Assembly (NCBI RefSeq): GCF_014930365.1 | Contig: NZ_JABXWI010000002.1 | Coordinates: forward strand, 667,841 to 731,840 | Reading direction: 5' to 3' | DNA length: 64,000 bases | Origin: Streptomyces caniscabiei | GTDB lineage: Bacteria; Actinomycetota; Actinomycetes; Streptomycetales; Streptomycetaceae | Shown here: piece after piece, positions 1-7,956 of the stretch | How the letters are laid out: each line of letters opens with the position of its first letter | Position numbering within the stretch: position 1 is the stretch's first letter | The notes under the pieces: model-generated | The model's database searches: none | What the model was told of the DNA's origin: nothing | What the model saw: the letters and a program-made list of their open reading frames with translations, nothing else | Translations under genes and position numbers: made by a program

Positions 1-252
1 GGGCGCGGGCGGCGGGGGTCCTGTGACGGGGCGGCATGCCCTGGGTCGGCCGGGGGTCCGGGGGTTGTCCCCCGGGCGTGACGCAGCCCGGTGGGCGCGG
101 ACCGCAGGGCTGTTGGGGGGGCGGTCGATGAGCTGAGCGACGGCTCGAACCACGGGGTCCCGCGGACGACCGCTCACCGCGGGCCCCGGCGCAAAAGAAG
201 CACGGACAGGGGGCGCTGGCCAGACTTCTTCCACGCGGAGGGTTCGATCGAC
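1..252. other. Leader region with no recognisable gene
   Basis: This stretch lies upstream of the first gene. It is GC-rich and holds G/C-run hairpins (for example around 50-75) but I see no convincing coding frame. The reading frame of the downstream transporter remains open back to position 91, but the residues there are Arg/Gly/Asp-rich and unlike any transporter amino terminus, so I treat it as untranslated leader plus whatever promoter the gene uses. Confidence 0.6.
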
Positions 253-1641
253 ATGGCAACAACTGACATCTCCACACCCGTCCCCTACCGGGAGGTGACG
301 GACGCCAACGGCCGGATGTACCGGATCGGCGAGTCCGACCTGGACATCATGGGGCGCAAACGCAAGTGGATGGTCATCCTGCCGTGGGTGGGCATGATGG
401 GCATCAGCTCGGCGGAGTACGCGTTCGCGTCCGCCGAGGAGACCCTGCACACGGCGCACAGCTGGAGCAACCAGCACATCTTCTGGATGCTGGGCGTCTG
501 GGTGTTCTTCCAGGCCGCGGTGGCCTTCCCGGCGGGGAAGCTGCGCGAGAGCGGCAAACTGCCCGCCCGCTGGGCGATGATGCTGGGTGCCGTCGGCACC
601 CTGCTCGGATACGTGTCCCTGGCGTTCGCACCGCACGTCGTCGTCGCGTACATCGGGTTCGGCATGTTCAGCGGCATGGGCGCCGGCATGGTCTACGCGA
701 CCTGCGTGAACATGGTCGGCAAGTGGTACCCGGAGCGCAAGGGCGGCAAGACCGGCTTCGTCAACGGCGGTTTCGCCTACGGTTCGGTGCCGTTCGTGTT
801 CATCTTCACCGGGTACATGGACCTGACGAACTTCCGCTGGGTGCTCGTCTGTGTCGGTGTGTTCCTCGCGACGGTCGTCGCCGTGGCGGGCTATTTCTTC
901 CAGGACCCGCCGAAGAACTGGTGGCCGGCCGAGGTCGACCCGCTACGCAAGCCGGACGACCCGCGCGCGCGGCGCGCACTGGAGAAGAACCCGCCGGCCG
1001 TGAAGCAGTACACGCCGAGCGAGGCCTGGCGCACGGGCCGGGTGGCGCTGATGTGGTTCTGTCTGCTGTGCACCTCGGGTGTGAACATCTTCGGCATCGC
1101 CTTCCAGGTGCCGTTCGGCAACGAGGCGGGTTTCGCGGGCGGGATCGTGGCCACCGCCATGTCCCTGAAGGCGATCGTCAACGGCACGGGACGCGGTGTC
1201 ATCGGCTGGCTCTCCGACCGCTACGGCCGCAAGCAGTGCCTGATCTTCGTGTGCATCGTGCTGGGCCTGTCCCAGTACGGCATCCTGTGGTCCGGCAACA
1301 TCGGCAACCTGCCGCTGTTCCTGGTGTTCTCCAGCATCTCCGGCTTCGGCGGCGGCGCCATCTTCCCGATGTTCGCGGCGATGACCGCGGACTACTTCGG
1401 CGAGAACAACAACGCCTCCAACTACGGCCTGGTGTACAGCTCCAAGCTGGTGTCCGGTCTGCTCGGCTCCGGTATGGGCGCCGTGGTCGTGGGCGCCTGG
1501 GACTACGCGGGCGCTTTCGTGCTCGCCGGTTCCATCTCACTGTTCGCCGGTTGTGTGGCGGTCTTCCTGCACCCGCCGGGGCGGCCCCGCTCCCGGCACA
1601 TCGCTCCCAACCCGCGTCCGCTCGGTGACGAAGTGGCCTGA
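253..1641 (+). CDS. OFA-family MFS transporter (oxalate/formate antiporter-like)
   Basis: This encodes a 462-residue inner-membrane carrier of the oxalate:formate antiporter (OFA) branch of the major facilitator superfamily. About 12 hydrophobic segments are visible. The loop after helix 4/5 has the family-type KWYPERKGGKTGF and FVNGGFAYGS, and the middle of the protein has WLSDRYGRK, the classical MFS loop motif. I start at the ATG at 253 because GCGGAGGG precedes it by about 8 nt and because the 54 codons upstream encode no hydrophobic or conserved sequence. No small partner ORF is seen next to it, unlike the second OFA transporter at 31.5-32.8 kb. It is monocistronic, ending 22 nt before a 26-bp perfect terminator stem. 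The substrate (oxalate, formate or another carboxylate) is inferred from the family only. Confidence 0.88.
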   Translation: MATTDISTPVPYREVTDANGRMYRIGESDLDIMGRKRKWMVILPWVGMMGISSAEYAFASAEETLHTAHSWSNQHIFWMLGVWVFFQAAVAFPAGKLRESGKLPARWAMMLGAVGTLLGYVSLAFAPHVVVAYIGFGMFSGMGAGMVYATCVNMVGKWYPERKGGKTGFVNGGFAYGSVPFVFIFTGYMDLTNFRWVLVCVGVFLATVVAVAGYFFQDPPKNWWPAEVDPLRKPDDPRARRALEKNPPAVKQYTPSEAWRTGRVALMWFCLLCTSGVNIFGIAFQVPFGNEAGFAGGIVATAMSLKAIVNGTGRGVIGWLSDRYGRKQCLIFVCIVLGLSQYGILWSGNIGNLPLFLVFSSISGFGGGAIFPMFAAMTADYFGENNNASNYGLVYSSKLVSGLLGSGMGAVVVGAWDYAGAFVLAGSISLFAGCVAVFLHPPGRPRSRHIAPNPRPLGDEVA

Positions 1642-1663
1642 CAAGTGGCTGACGCCTCCACGT

Positions 1664-1720
1664 ACGGCAGCAGGCGGCCGCCCCGTGGTCTCGTACCACG
1701 GGGCGGCCGCCTGCTGCCGT
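1664..1720. terminator. Perfect bidirectional terminator hairpin
   Basis: Two 26-nt arms (1664-1689 and 1695-1720) are exact reverse complements around a 5-nt loop. It sits between the convergent stops at 1641 (plus) and 1736 (minus) and can terminate both. No U-tract follows, which is usual in Streptomyces. Confidence 0.92.
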
Positions 1721-1735
1721 CGTCGTCCGGGTCGG

Positions 1736-2791
1736 TCAGCACTTCTCCCGCAGCGAGTGCAGGTGCTCGCTGGAGCGGCGGGCGAAGGTGAGGGACTCGG
1801 AGGGGTTGTCGTGCTCGGCCTGCCAGTGGTGGGCCAGACGGTGGCCCTTCAGCCGGGTGACGGCCGAGATGAACTTCTGGTAGTCGATGTCGCCGTCGCC
1901 GACGTCGACCATGCGGTAGCCGAAGGGGTTCGACGGGTCGCTCTCGCCGTCCTTGACGTGGAAGAGCGGGTAGCGGTTCGGGCGGCGCAGGACGTAGTCG
2001 AGGGGCTCGAACGGCGCGGCGGTCCCGTCGGGCCTCTTGGAGAACCGGAACTGGGCCACGTACGCCCAGAAGATGTCCATCTCCAGGAAGACCAGGTCGG
2101 GGTCGGTCTCCCGGAGCAGCACGTCGTAGAGGCGGACCTTGGGGTTGTCGGTGGCGAAGGAGAACTCCTCGGAGTGGTTGTGCTGGTAGAACTTCATGCC
2201 CCGCGCCCTGGCGGCGGCGCCGTAGGTGTTGAACTCGTGGGCGGCCCGCTTCAACGCGTCGACGGTCGTGCCGTAGCGGAAGGGGTTGGCGGCGGTGCCG
2301 ATGTGCTTGAGGCCCAGGGCCTGGGCGTCGTCGAGGACCTTGGTGAGGTTCTGCGCGAAGGTGTACGCGTTGGGGTCGCTGGAGTAGTAGCCGACGTGGC
2401 TGCCGATCGGGGTCAAGCCATGGTCTCGGGCCAGGCGCTTGAGCTGGGCGAGGGTGATGGGGCCCGCCGAGCCCTGGGTGTAGCCGGCGAACTCGACCTC
2501 GTCGTAGCCGTACTTCTCCAGCTCGGCGAAGACGGGGGCGAAGCCGAGGGTGGAGACCTTGTCGCGCAGGCTGTAGAGCTGGATACCGAGCCGGCCGGGC
2601 GGGAGGACGGGGCGGCCCCGGCCCTTGCCCGTGGCTCCGGTGGCGGCCGCGGACTCGGTGCCGGCGGCGGCCTGCGCCAGGGCTGCCGCGCCCAGCAGGG
2701 CGGCGACCGTGGCGCCGGCGGCCACGCCGAGCATGCCTCGTCTGCTGAGGCGGTGGATGAGTTCGGGATCCGGCTGGTGGGTGCGGCTCAT
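1736..2791 (-). CDS. Tat-exported sugar phosphate isomerase/epimerase-like TIM barrel
   Basis: This 351-residue protein belongs to the AP-endonuclease-2/xylose-isomerase-like TIM-barrel superfamily. Residues 15-45 form a twin-arginine signal (SRRGMLGVAAGA, then an Ala-rich core), so a folded metal enzyme is probably exported. The mature part shows GIQLYSLRDKV, a strand carrying HNHSEEFSF, EMDIFWAYV and FHVKDGE, which match the metal-ligand strands of the family. The ATG at 2791 follows AGAGGAG by about 8 nt. It lies 86 nt downstream of the alkaline-phosphatase-like gene and may be the last member of, or a neighbour to, that operon. A sugar, inosose or cyclitol is a reasonable substrate but is not shown by the sequence. 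Confidence 0.85.
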   Translation of the reverse strand: MSRTHQPDPELIHRLSRRGMLGVAAGATVAALLGAAALAQAAAGTESAAATGATGKGRGRPVLPPGRLGIQLYSLRDKVSTLGFAPVFAELEKYGYDEVEFAGYTQGSAGPITLAQLKRLARDHGLTPIGSHVGYYSSDPNAYTFAQNLTKVLDDAQALGLKHIGTAANPFRYGTTVDALKRAAHEFNTYGAAARARGMKFYQHNHSEEFSFATDNPKVRLYDVLLRETDPDLVFLEMDIFWAYVAQFRFSKRPDGTAAPFEPLDYVLRRPNRYPLFHVKDGESDPSNPFGYRMVDVGDGDIDYQKFISAVTRLKGHRLAHHWQAEHDNPSESLTFARRSSEHLHSLREKC

Positions 2792-2877
2792 GCTGGAACT
2801 CCTCTGGGTGGGCGGGCGTTGTCAGTGGTGAGTGCTTCACTTGTGACCAGTCAGGACCCTTGGGTCCTGGGCACCGG

Positions 2878-4296
2878 TCAGGACAGACCGGCAAGTCGGA
2901 GCAGGAGTGCTTTCACATCGGTGGCCGCGACACGGTCACCGACGGCTCGGGGGGTGGAGCAGATGATGAGCGGACCGTCGTCGTCGCTCGCGGGAAGGCG
3001 GCCGTGGCTGCCTCGAATAGGCGAGGGGTCCAGCGGCACGACCGCCATGCGGTAGCGCAGCCCGAGTTTCTTGCGGGCCAGTGCCGTGGCCGCCTTGAGT
3101 TTCACCAGCGGGTCGAGCGGGTCCATGAACAGCTCGACCGGGTCGTAGCCGGGTTTGCGATGGATCTCGACGGTGCGTGCGAAGTCGGGCGCGCGGTCGT
3201 CGTCGAGCCAGTAGTAGTACGTGAACCAGGCGTCCGGCTCCGCGACGGCGACGAACTCGCCGGAGCGCGGGTGGTCGAGGTGGTGGGCCTTCTTGCCCTC
3301 GTCGTCGAGGAGTTGACCGATCCCGGGCAGGTCCGCGAGGGCTTCCCTGGTGGCGTCCAGGTCCTCGGCGCGGCGTACATACACATGGGCGATCTGGTGG
3401 TCGGCGACCGCGAAGGCACGTGAGGCCATCGGGTCGAGGTACTCCATGCCGTCCTGGGTGTGCACGTCGAGCAGGCCGGCCCGGCGCAGGGCGCGGTTGA
3501 TGTCGACGGGGCGTTCCACGGGGGTGATGCCGTACTCGGACAGCACGACGACGGTACGGCCTTCCGCGCGGGCGTCGTCGAGCAGGGGCGCCACGGCCTG
3601 GTCCAGGTCGGCGGCCGCCTTCAGGGAGCGCGGGTCGTCGGGGCCGAAGCGCTGTAGGTCGTAGTCGAGGTGGGGGAGGTAGCAGAGCGCCAGGTCGGGG
3701 CGGCGGGTGCTGACGATGTGGCGGGTCGCGTCGATGATCCACTGGCTGGAGACGAGGTCGGCGCCCGGGCCCCAGAAGTGGAACAGGGGGAACGTGCCGA
3801 GTTTCGCGGTGAGTTCGTCGTGCAGGGCCGGGGGGCGGGTGTAGCAGTCGGGTTCCTTGCGGCCGTCGGAGTAGTAGATCGGACGGGGGGTGACGGTGAG
3901 GTCGGTGTCGGCGCCCATGGCGTACCACCAGCAGATGTTGGCGACGGTGTAGCCGGGGTGGGCACGGCGGGCGGCGTCCCAGAGTCTGTCGCCGGCGACG
4001 AGGCCGTTGTGCTGGCGCCAGAGCAGGACGTCACCGAGTTCACGGAAGTACCAGCCGTTGCCCACGATGCCGTGTTCGGCGGGGAGCGTGCCGGTGAGGA
4101 AGGTGGACTGGGCGGCACAGGTGACGGCGGGCAGGACGGTGCCGAGCGGGGCCCGGGAGCCGGACTGTCCGAGGGCCTTGAGGTGGGGCATGTGGTCGAG
4201 GAGACGGGGGGTGAGGCCGACGACGTCCAGGACGAGGAGGGGGGTGGGATCGGCGTCGGGCGGGGGCCCCGGGGTGGTGCTGCTGTTCGGGCTCAC
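2878..4296 (-). CDS. Alkaline phosphatase/nucleotide pyrophosphatase-like protein (EboF-like)
   Basis: This 472-residue protein belongs to the alkaline phosphatase/phosphodiesterase superfamily. The start of the fold is visible as LLVLDVVGLTPRLL, and the nucleophile region as PAVTCAAQSTFLTG followed by HGIVGNGW. Later metal-site elements are LPHLDYDLQRFGP, VVLSEYGI (where the family usually has SDHG) and AVADHQIAHVY. There is no signal peptide. It starts at GTG 4296, overlapping the TGA of the upstream gene (GTGA), so it is translationally coupled; the open frame extending to 5469 is only a shadow of that upstream gene. Position and partners match EboF of the ebo operon. The substitution at the SDHG site leaves its catalytic chemistry uncertain. 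Confidence 0.86.
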   Translation of the reverse strand: MSPNSSTTPGPPPDADPTPLLVLDVVGLTPRLLDHMPHLKALGQSGSRAPLGTVLPAVTCAAQSTFLTGTLPAEHGIVGNGWYFRELGDVLLWRQHNGLVAGDRLWDAARRAHPGYTVANICWWYAMGADTDLTVTPRPIYYSDGRKEPDCYTRPPALHDELTAKLGTFPLFHFWGPGADLVSSQWIIDATRHIVSTRRPDLALCYLPHLDYDLQRFGPDDPRSLKAAADLDQAVAPLLDDARAEGRTVVVLSEYGITPVERPVDINRALRRAGLLDVHTQDGMEYLDPMASRAFAVADHQIAHVYVRRAEDLDATREALADLPGIGQLLDDEGKKAHHLDHPRSGEFVAVAEPDAWFTYYYWLDDDRAPDFARTVEIHRKPGYDPVELFMDPLDPLVKLKAATALARKKLGLRYRMAVVPLDPSPIRGSHGRLPASDDDGPLIICSTPRAVGDRVAATDVKALLLRLAGLS

Positions 4297-5462
4297 GGCA
4301 GCTCCTTGAGGCCGAGGTCGGTCAACAGGTCCCGGGCCAGGGCGAGTTCGGCGGCGATGCCGTCGGCGAGCTGGGCGCGTGTGGCGGGGCGCAGCGCGGG
4401 GGGCAGCGCCTGCCAGGTGTAGGTCTCCACCTCCAGGTGGTGGGTGAGGGGGTGGGCGCCGCCGACCAGGTGGTTCAGGGCGGTCTTGAGGACCGGGAGG
4501 GTGGAGGTGAGGGGGGCCGCGGGGGCCGCGTGGAGGGGGACGTGGAAGTGGGCGCGCCAGGGTGAGGCGTCGGGCAGCGTGTCGCCCGTGAGGGCCTCGC
4601 CGAGGTCGTCGGTGCCGCGCAGGCCGGCGGCGGTGGAGGTGCGGGTCTGGTGCAGGAAGCGGGGCTCGTCGAAGGCGGCGAGGGCCTCGCGGACCTCGGG
4701 CAGGTGCGGGTGTTCGGCGTGCAGGGCGGCCGAGAGCTGGGACTTGACGACGGGGACACCAGCCCGGGTGAGGGCGTCCAGGGCGGTGCGGGGATCTTCG
4801 AAGGAGGTGGCGAGGTGGCAGGTGTCGACGCAGACGCCGATGCGGTCGTGGCCGATGGCGGTCAGCGGGCCGATGGCGTCGGCGGTGGTCTCGACGGTGC
4901 AGCCGGGTTCGGGTTCCAGGCCGACGCGGATGGAGCGGCCGGTCAGCTCGGCCACGGCGTCGAGGCGTTCGGCGAGGGTGCGCAGGGCCGTGCGGGACCG
5001 GGCGGCGCGGGTGTCGTCGTGGGCGGTGCGCCAGGCCAGGGGCAGAGTGGAGACGGTGCCCTCGGTGACGTCGTCCGGGAGGAGTCGGGCGAGTACCCGG
5101 GCGAGGGAGGTGGTGTGGTCGAGGCGCTCGGGGTCGGCCCAGTCCGGCCGGTAGACGCGGTACTTGACCTCCTCGGCGCCGAAGCCCTGATAGGGGAAGC
5201 CGTTGAGGGTGACCACTTCGAGGCCGCGCCGGTCGAGTTCGGTGCGCAGGCCGCGCAGCGCGGACGGGTCGGTGACCAGGGCCGTGGCGGCGTCCCTGGC
5301 CAGCCACAGCCCGATGCCGAGGCGGTCGCGGCCGAGGCGGCGGCGTACGGGCTCGCAGTGGTCGCGGAGCTGGGCGAGGACGCCGTCGAGGGTCTCGGCC
5401 GGATGCACGTTCGTGCAGTAGGCGAGGTGGACGGTGGAGCCGTCGGGGTGGCGGAAGCGCAC
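4293..5462 (-). CDS. eboE: EboE-like TIM-barrel metabolite traffic protein
   Basis: This 389-residue protein is a xylose-isomerase-like TIM barrel of the EboE type. It starts with HLAYCTNVHPAETLDGVLAQL, the family's characteristic amino-terminal strand. Probable metal-site strands follow: VTLNGFPYQGF, GLEPEPGC, VDTCHLATSFEDP, RAHFHVPLH and HHLEVETYTW. The start is GTG 5462, three bases after the TatD stop at 5466. In cyanobacteria the ebo operon is needed for export of the scytonemin monomer to the periplasm, and related operons occur in Pseudomonas. The biochemical role of EboE is unknown. The catalytic-looking ligands suggest it acts on a phosphorylated or cyclic sugar-like metabolite. Confidence 0.87.
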   Translation of the reverse strand: MRFRHPDGSTVHLAYCTNVHPAETLDGVLAQLRDHCEPVRRRLGRDRLGIGLWLARDAATALVTDPSALRGLRTELDRRGLEVVTLNGFPYQGFGAEEVKYRVYRPDWADPERLDHTTSLARVLARLLPDDVTEGTVSTLPLAWRTAHDDTRAARSRTALRTLAERLDAVAELTGRSIRVGLEPEPGCTVETTADAIGPLTAIGHDRIGVCVDTCHLATSFEDPRTALDALTRAGVPVVKSQLSAALHAEHPHLPEVREALAAFDEPRFLHQTRTSTAAGLRGTDDLGEALTGDTLPDASPWRAHFHVPLHAAPAAPLTSTLPVLKTALNHLVGGAHPLTHHLEVETYTWQALPPALRPATRAQLADGIAAELALARDLLTDLGLKELP

Positions 5463-5465
5463 GGG

Positions 5466-6314
5466 TCACTCACCGCCGCGCAGGATGCTGTTGCCCTCGT
5501 GCGTGGGGTCCGTCGCGGTGACGTCGAGGTCGAGTCGGCCGCTGAGTCCGTAGAAGGCGACCGGGTTGCGCCAGAGCACCAGGTCGACGTCGTCCTCGTC
5601 GAAGCCGGCCGCGAGCAGGGCGTCGGCGACCCGGCGGGTCTTGAGGGGGTCGCTTCTGCCCCAGTCGGCGGCCGAGTTGACCAGCACCTTCTCCGGGCCG
5701 AACTTCTTCAGGACGGCGACCATGCGCTCCTCGTCCATCTTGGTGTCCGGGTAGACGGAGAAGCCGAGCCAGGCGCCGCTGTCCCTGGCCTTCTCGACGG
5801 TGGTCTCGTTGAGATGGTCGAGCAGCACCCGGTCGACGGGCAGGGCGGAGGCCCGTACGACGTCGAGGGTGCGGCGCAGCCCGGCGAGCTTGTCCCGGTG
5901 CGGGGTGTGGACGAGGGCGGGCAGGCCCTGGTCGGCGGCCAGCTGGAGCTGGTGTTCGAGCGCGTGGTCCTCGGCCGGGGTCATGGAGTCGTAGCCGATC
6001 TCGCCGACGGCCACGACCCCGTCCTTGAGCAGGTAGCGGGGCAGCAGGTCCAGGACGGGGGCGCACCGCGGGTCGTTGGCCTCCTTGGGGTTGAGGGCGA
6101 GGGCGCAGTGGTGGGCGATGCCGTACTGGGCGGCGCGGAAGGGCTCCCAGCCGAGGAGGGAGTCGAAGTAGTCGACGAAGGAGGCGGGCGACGTCCGGGG
6201 CTGCCCCAGCCAGAAGGCCGGTTCCACGACCGCGCGGACGCCCGCGGCGTGCATCGCCTCGTAGTCGTCGGTGGTGCGTGACGTCATGTGGATGTGGGGG
6301 TCGAAGATGCGCAT
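5466..6314 (-). CDS. TatD-family metal-dependent hydrolase (EboB-like)
   Basis: This 282-residue cytoplasmic amidohydrolase-fold protein starts with the HxH metal motif (FDPHIHMTS, residues 4-12). It continues with VGEIGYDS (bridging Glu), LVHTPHRDK and LLDHLNETT (His ligands), and VNSAADWGRSDPL near the carboxy terminus. That layout is TatD-like. The ATG at 6314 overlaps the TGA of the EboA gene by one base (TGATG), giving tight translational coupling. Its order directly after EboA and before EboE is that of ebo operons, where this subunit is EboB. It could be a nuclease-like hydrolase by fold, but in this context a small-molecule hydrolase is more likely. Confidence 0.88.
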   Translation of the reverse strand: MRIFDPHIHMTSRTTDDYEAMHAAGVRAVVEPAFWLGQPRTSPASFVDYFDSLLGWEPFRAAQYGIAHHCALALNPKEANDPRCAPVLDLLPRYLLKDGVVAVGEIGYDSMTPAEDHALEHQLQLAADQGLPALVHTPHRDKLAGLRRTLDVVRASALPVDRVLLDHLNETTVEKARDSGAWLGFSVYPDTKMDEERMVAVLKKFGPEKVLVNSAADWGRSDPLKTRRVADALLAAGFDEDDVDLVLWRNPVAFYGLSGRLDLDVTATDPTHEGNSILRGGE

Positions 6315-7048
6315 CAGGACTCCTTGCCGTCGAGACCGTCGAAGCCGTCGGTGCGGGGCTCGACGGCCGGTGGGGGCGCGGTCAGGGCCAGGACGCGGTG
6401 CAGGTCCTCGGGTACGGGACGGCCCGCGGCGGTGCGTTCCTCGGCGAAGGCGCGGAGCATACGGGCGAGTTCGGTGTCGCCCCGGGCGCGGCGGGCGAGG
6501 TGGGCGACCTCGTCGAGGGGGACGCCGGTGAAGAGGCACTTGAGGACGGCGTGCCGCCAGGGGTGCGGGGCCAGGTGGCGGGCGGCGTATGGGCCGAGGG
6601 CGGCGGCGACGAGACGGGTGTCGTTGGTGCGCAGGGCGTCCTCGACGAGGTGCAGCGCTCCGGGGCCCGGTACGAGGTGGGGCAGCGCGTGCAGGACCGC
6701 GCGGCGTTCGTCGGCGGTGCCCTGGCGGTAGACCCGGGTGACCGCGTCGGTGTCGGCGTGGGCCGCGTGCAGGATCAGGACGCGGACGGCGTCGGCGTGT
6801 TCGGTACCGCAGCGCCGGCCCGCCTCGGCGAGGCGCAGCTCCCAGGCGGAGATGGGCCCGTGGCCGCCCGGATGGTCGGCGGCCTCGTCCAGCGCCCGGC
6901 CCAGCCAGGCACGGGCCGCGTCGGTGAGGTGGTCGTTCAGGTGGCGGCGCAGGTCGGCGGGGGTGGTGTGGGCGAGGTGATGGGCCTGGTGATGGGCCGC
7001 ATGGGCGTGCGTGCTCGTCGGCACGGCCGGGGTGCGGGGGTGGGTCAC
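6314..7048 (-). CDS. eboA: EboA-domain protein
   Basis: This 244-residue helical protein is rich in Ala, His, Leu and Arg. It has repeated helix pairs (for example AWLGRALDEAADHP, LPHLVPGPGALHLVEDALRTND and WRHAVLKCLFTGVPLDEV), which fit the armadillo-like fold expected for EboA. The CLFTGVPLDEV segment is typical of the family. The first 30 residues hold seven histidines (HAHAAHHQAHHLAH), which could bind metal or be a linker. The GTG start at 7048 overlaps the TGA of the upstream gene. EboA has no known enzymatic activity and is the namesake of the metabolite-traffic operon; a scaffold role is an inference. Confidence 0.82.
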   Translation of the reverse strand: MTHPRTPAVPTSTHAHAAHHQAHHLAHTTPADLRRHLNDHLTDAARAWLGRALDEAADHPGGHGPISAWELRLAEAGRRCGTEHADAVRVLILHAAHADTDAVTRVYRQGTADERRAVLHALPHLVPGPGALHLVEDALRTNDTRLVAAALGPYAARHLAPHPWRHAVLKCLFTGVPLDEVAHLARRARGDTELARMLRAFAEERTAAGRPVPEDLHRVLALTAPPPAVEPRTDGFDGLDGKES

Positions 7049-7956
7049 AAGGTGCTCCCGGGGTCGGCGGTGCGGCCGGTCGTGCCGTGGCTGAGGGCGA
7101 GGGACTGTTCAAGGAAGGAGAGGGACTGCTCGGCGAAGTGGGGGCCCGCGTGGGAGTGGCGGGGCAGTTCGACGACGGTCAGGGCCCCGTAGTCGACGGT
7201 GGCGAGCGCTTCGAGGACGGGCGGGAAGTCGATCTCGCCCTCACCGAGGGGGAGGTGTTCATGGACGCCTCGCCGCATGTCCTCGATCTGGACGTGGCGC
7301 AGCCAGGGCGCGGCGGCGCGGACGCAGTCGGCCGGAGGGAGCGGTTCGAGGCACTGGCAGTGGCCGATGTCGAGGGTGAGGCCGAGTGCGGCGGGGCTGT
7401 CGAGGGCCTCGCGGAGGCGGTGGAAGTCGGCGAGCGAGGCGAGGAGGTGACCGGGTTCGGGTTCGATCGCGAGGGGGACACCGGCGGCGGTGGCGGCGTC
7501 GAGGACGGGGGCGAGAGCGTCGGGGAGGCGCTTCCAGGCGGTGTCCTCGTCCGTACCCGGCGGGGTGACGCCGCTGAAGCAGTGCACGGCGTGGGCGCCG
7601 AGGTCTGCGGCGACCCGCACCCCCCGGACCAGCAGGTCGGCCCGGCGGGCCCGGTCGTCGGGGTCGGCGTCGAGCAGTGTGGGGCCGTGCTTGCGGCGGG
7701 GGTCCAGCACATAGCGGGCCCCGGTCTCCACGGTGACGGACAGCCCGAGGTCGTCCAGCCGCCGTGCGAGCCGCCGGGTGCGGGCCGCGAGGTCGGGGGC
7801 CAGCGGGTCGAGATGCATGTGGTCGAGCGTGAGCCCGACCCCGTCGTAACCGAGATCGGCGAGGAGCGCGAGCGCGTCGTCGAGCCGGAGGTCGGCGAGC
7901 CCGTTGGTGCCGTAGCCGAAGGAGAGGGAGGTGAGGGATGTGGGTGAGTGACTCAT
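7045..7956 (-). CDS. Sugar phosphate isomerase/epimerase-family TIM barrel
   Basis: This 303-residue TIM barrel lies between the inositol-phosphate-synthase-like gene and eboA. It has GYGTNGLADLRLDDALALLADLGYDGVGLTL at the start (strand 1 and helix 1 of the AP-endonuclease-2 fold). The ligand strands are LAIEPEPGHLLAS, LTLDIGHCQCLEP, RHVQIEDMRRGVHEHLPLGEGEIDF and LTVVELPRHSH. The last two closely match IolE/inosose-type epimerases and hydroxypyruvate-isomerase-like enzymes. The ATG at 7956 overlaps the upstream TGA (ATGA). A substrate made by the neighbouring cyclase, such as a cyclitol phosphate, is plausible but inferred. Confidence 0.86.
   Translation of the reverse strand: MSHSPTSLTSLSFGYGTNGLADLRLDDALALLADLGYDGVGLTLDHMHLDPLAPDLAARTRRLARRLDDLGLSVTVETGARYVLDPRRKHGPTLLDADPDDRARRADLLVRGVRVAADLGAHAVHCFSGVTPPGTDEDTAWKRLPDALAPVLDAATAAGVPLAIEPEPGHLLASLADFHRLREALDSPAALGLTLDIGHCQCLEPLPPADCVRAAAPWLRHVQIEDMRRGVHEHLPLGEGEIDFPPVLEALATVDYGALTVVELPRHSHAGPHFAEQSLSFLEQSLALSHGTTGRTADPGSTL

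Noticed and set aside
1622..1735. A small-subunit gene for the first OFA transporter
   Set aside because: Only 22 nt separate the stop from the terminator, and none of the short frames has a single-helix pattern.
4297..5469. Extended amino terminus for the alkaline-phosphatase-like protein
   Set aside because: The upstream part of that frame lies antiphase within eboE and is Arg/Pro-rich; the GTGA overlap gives a natural start at 4296.
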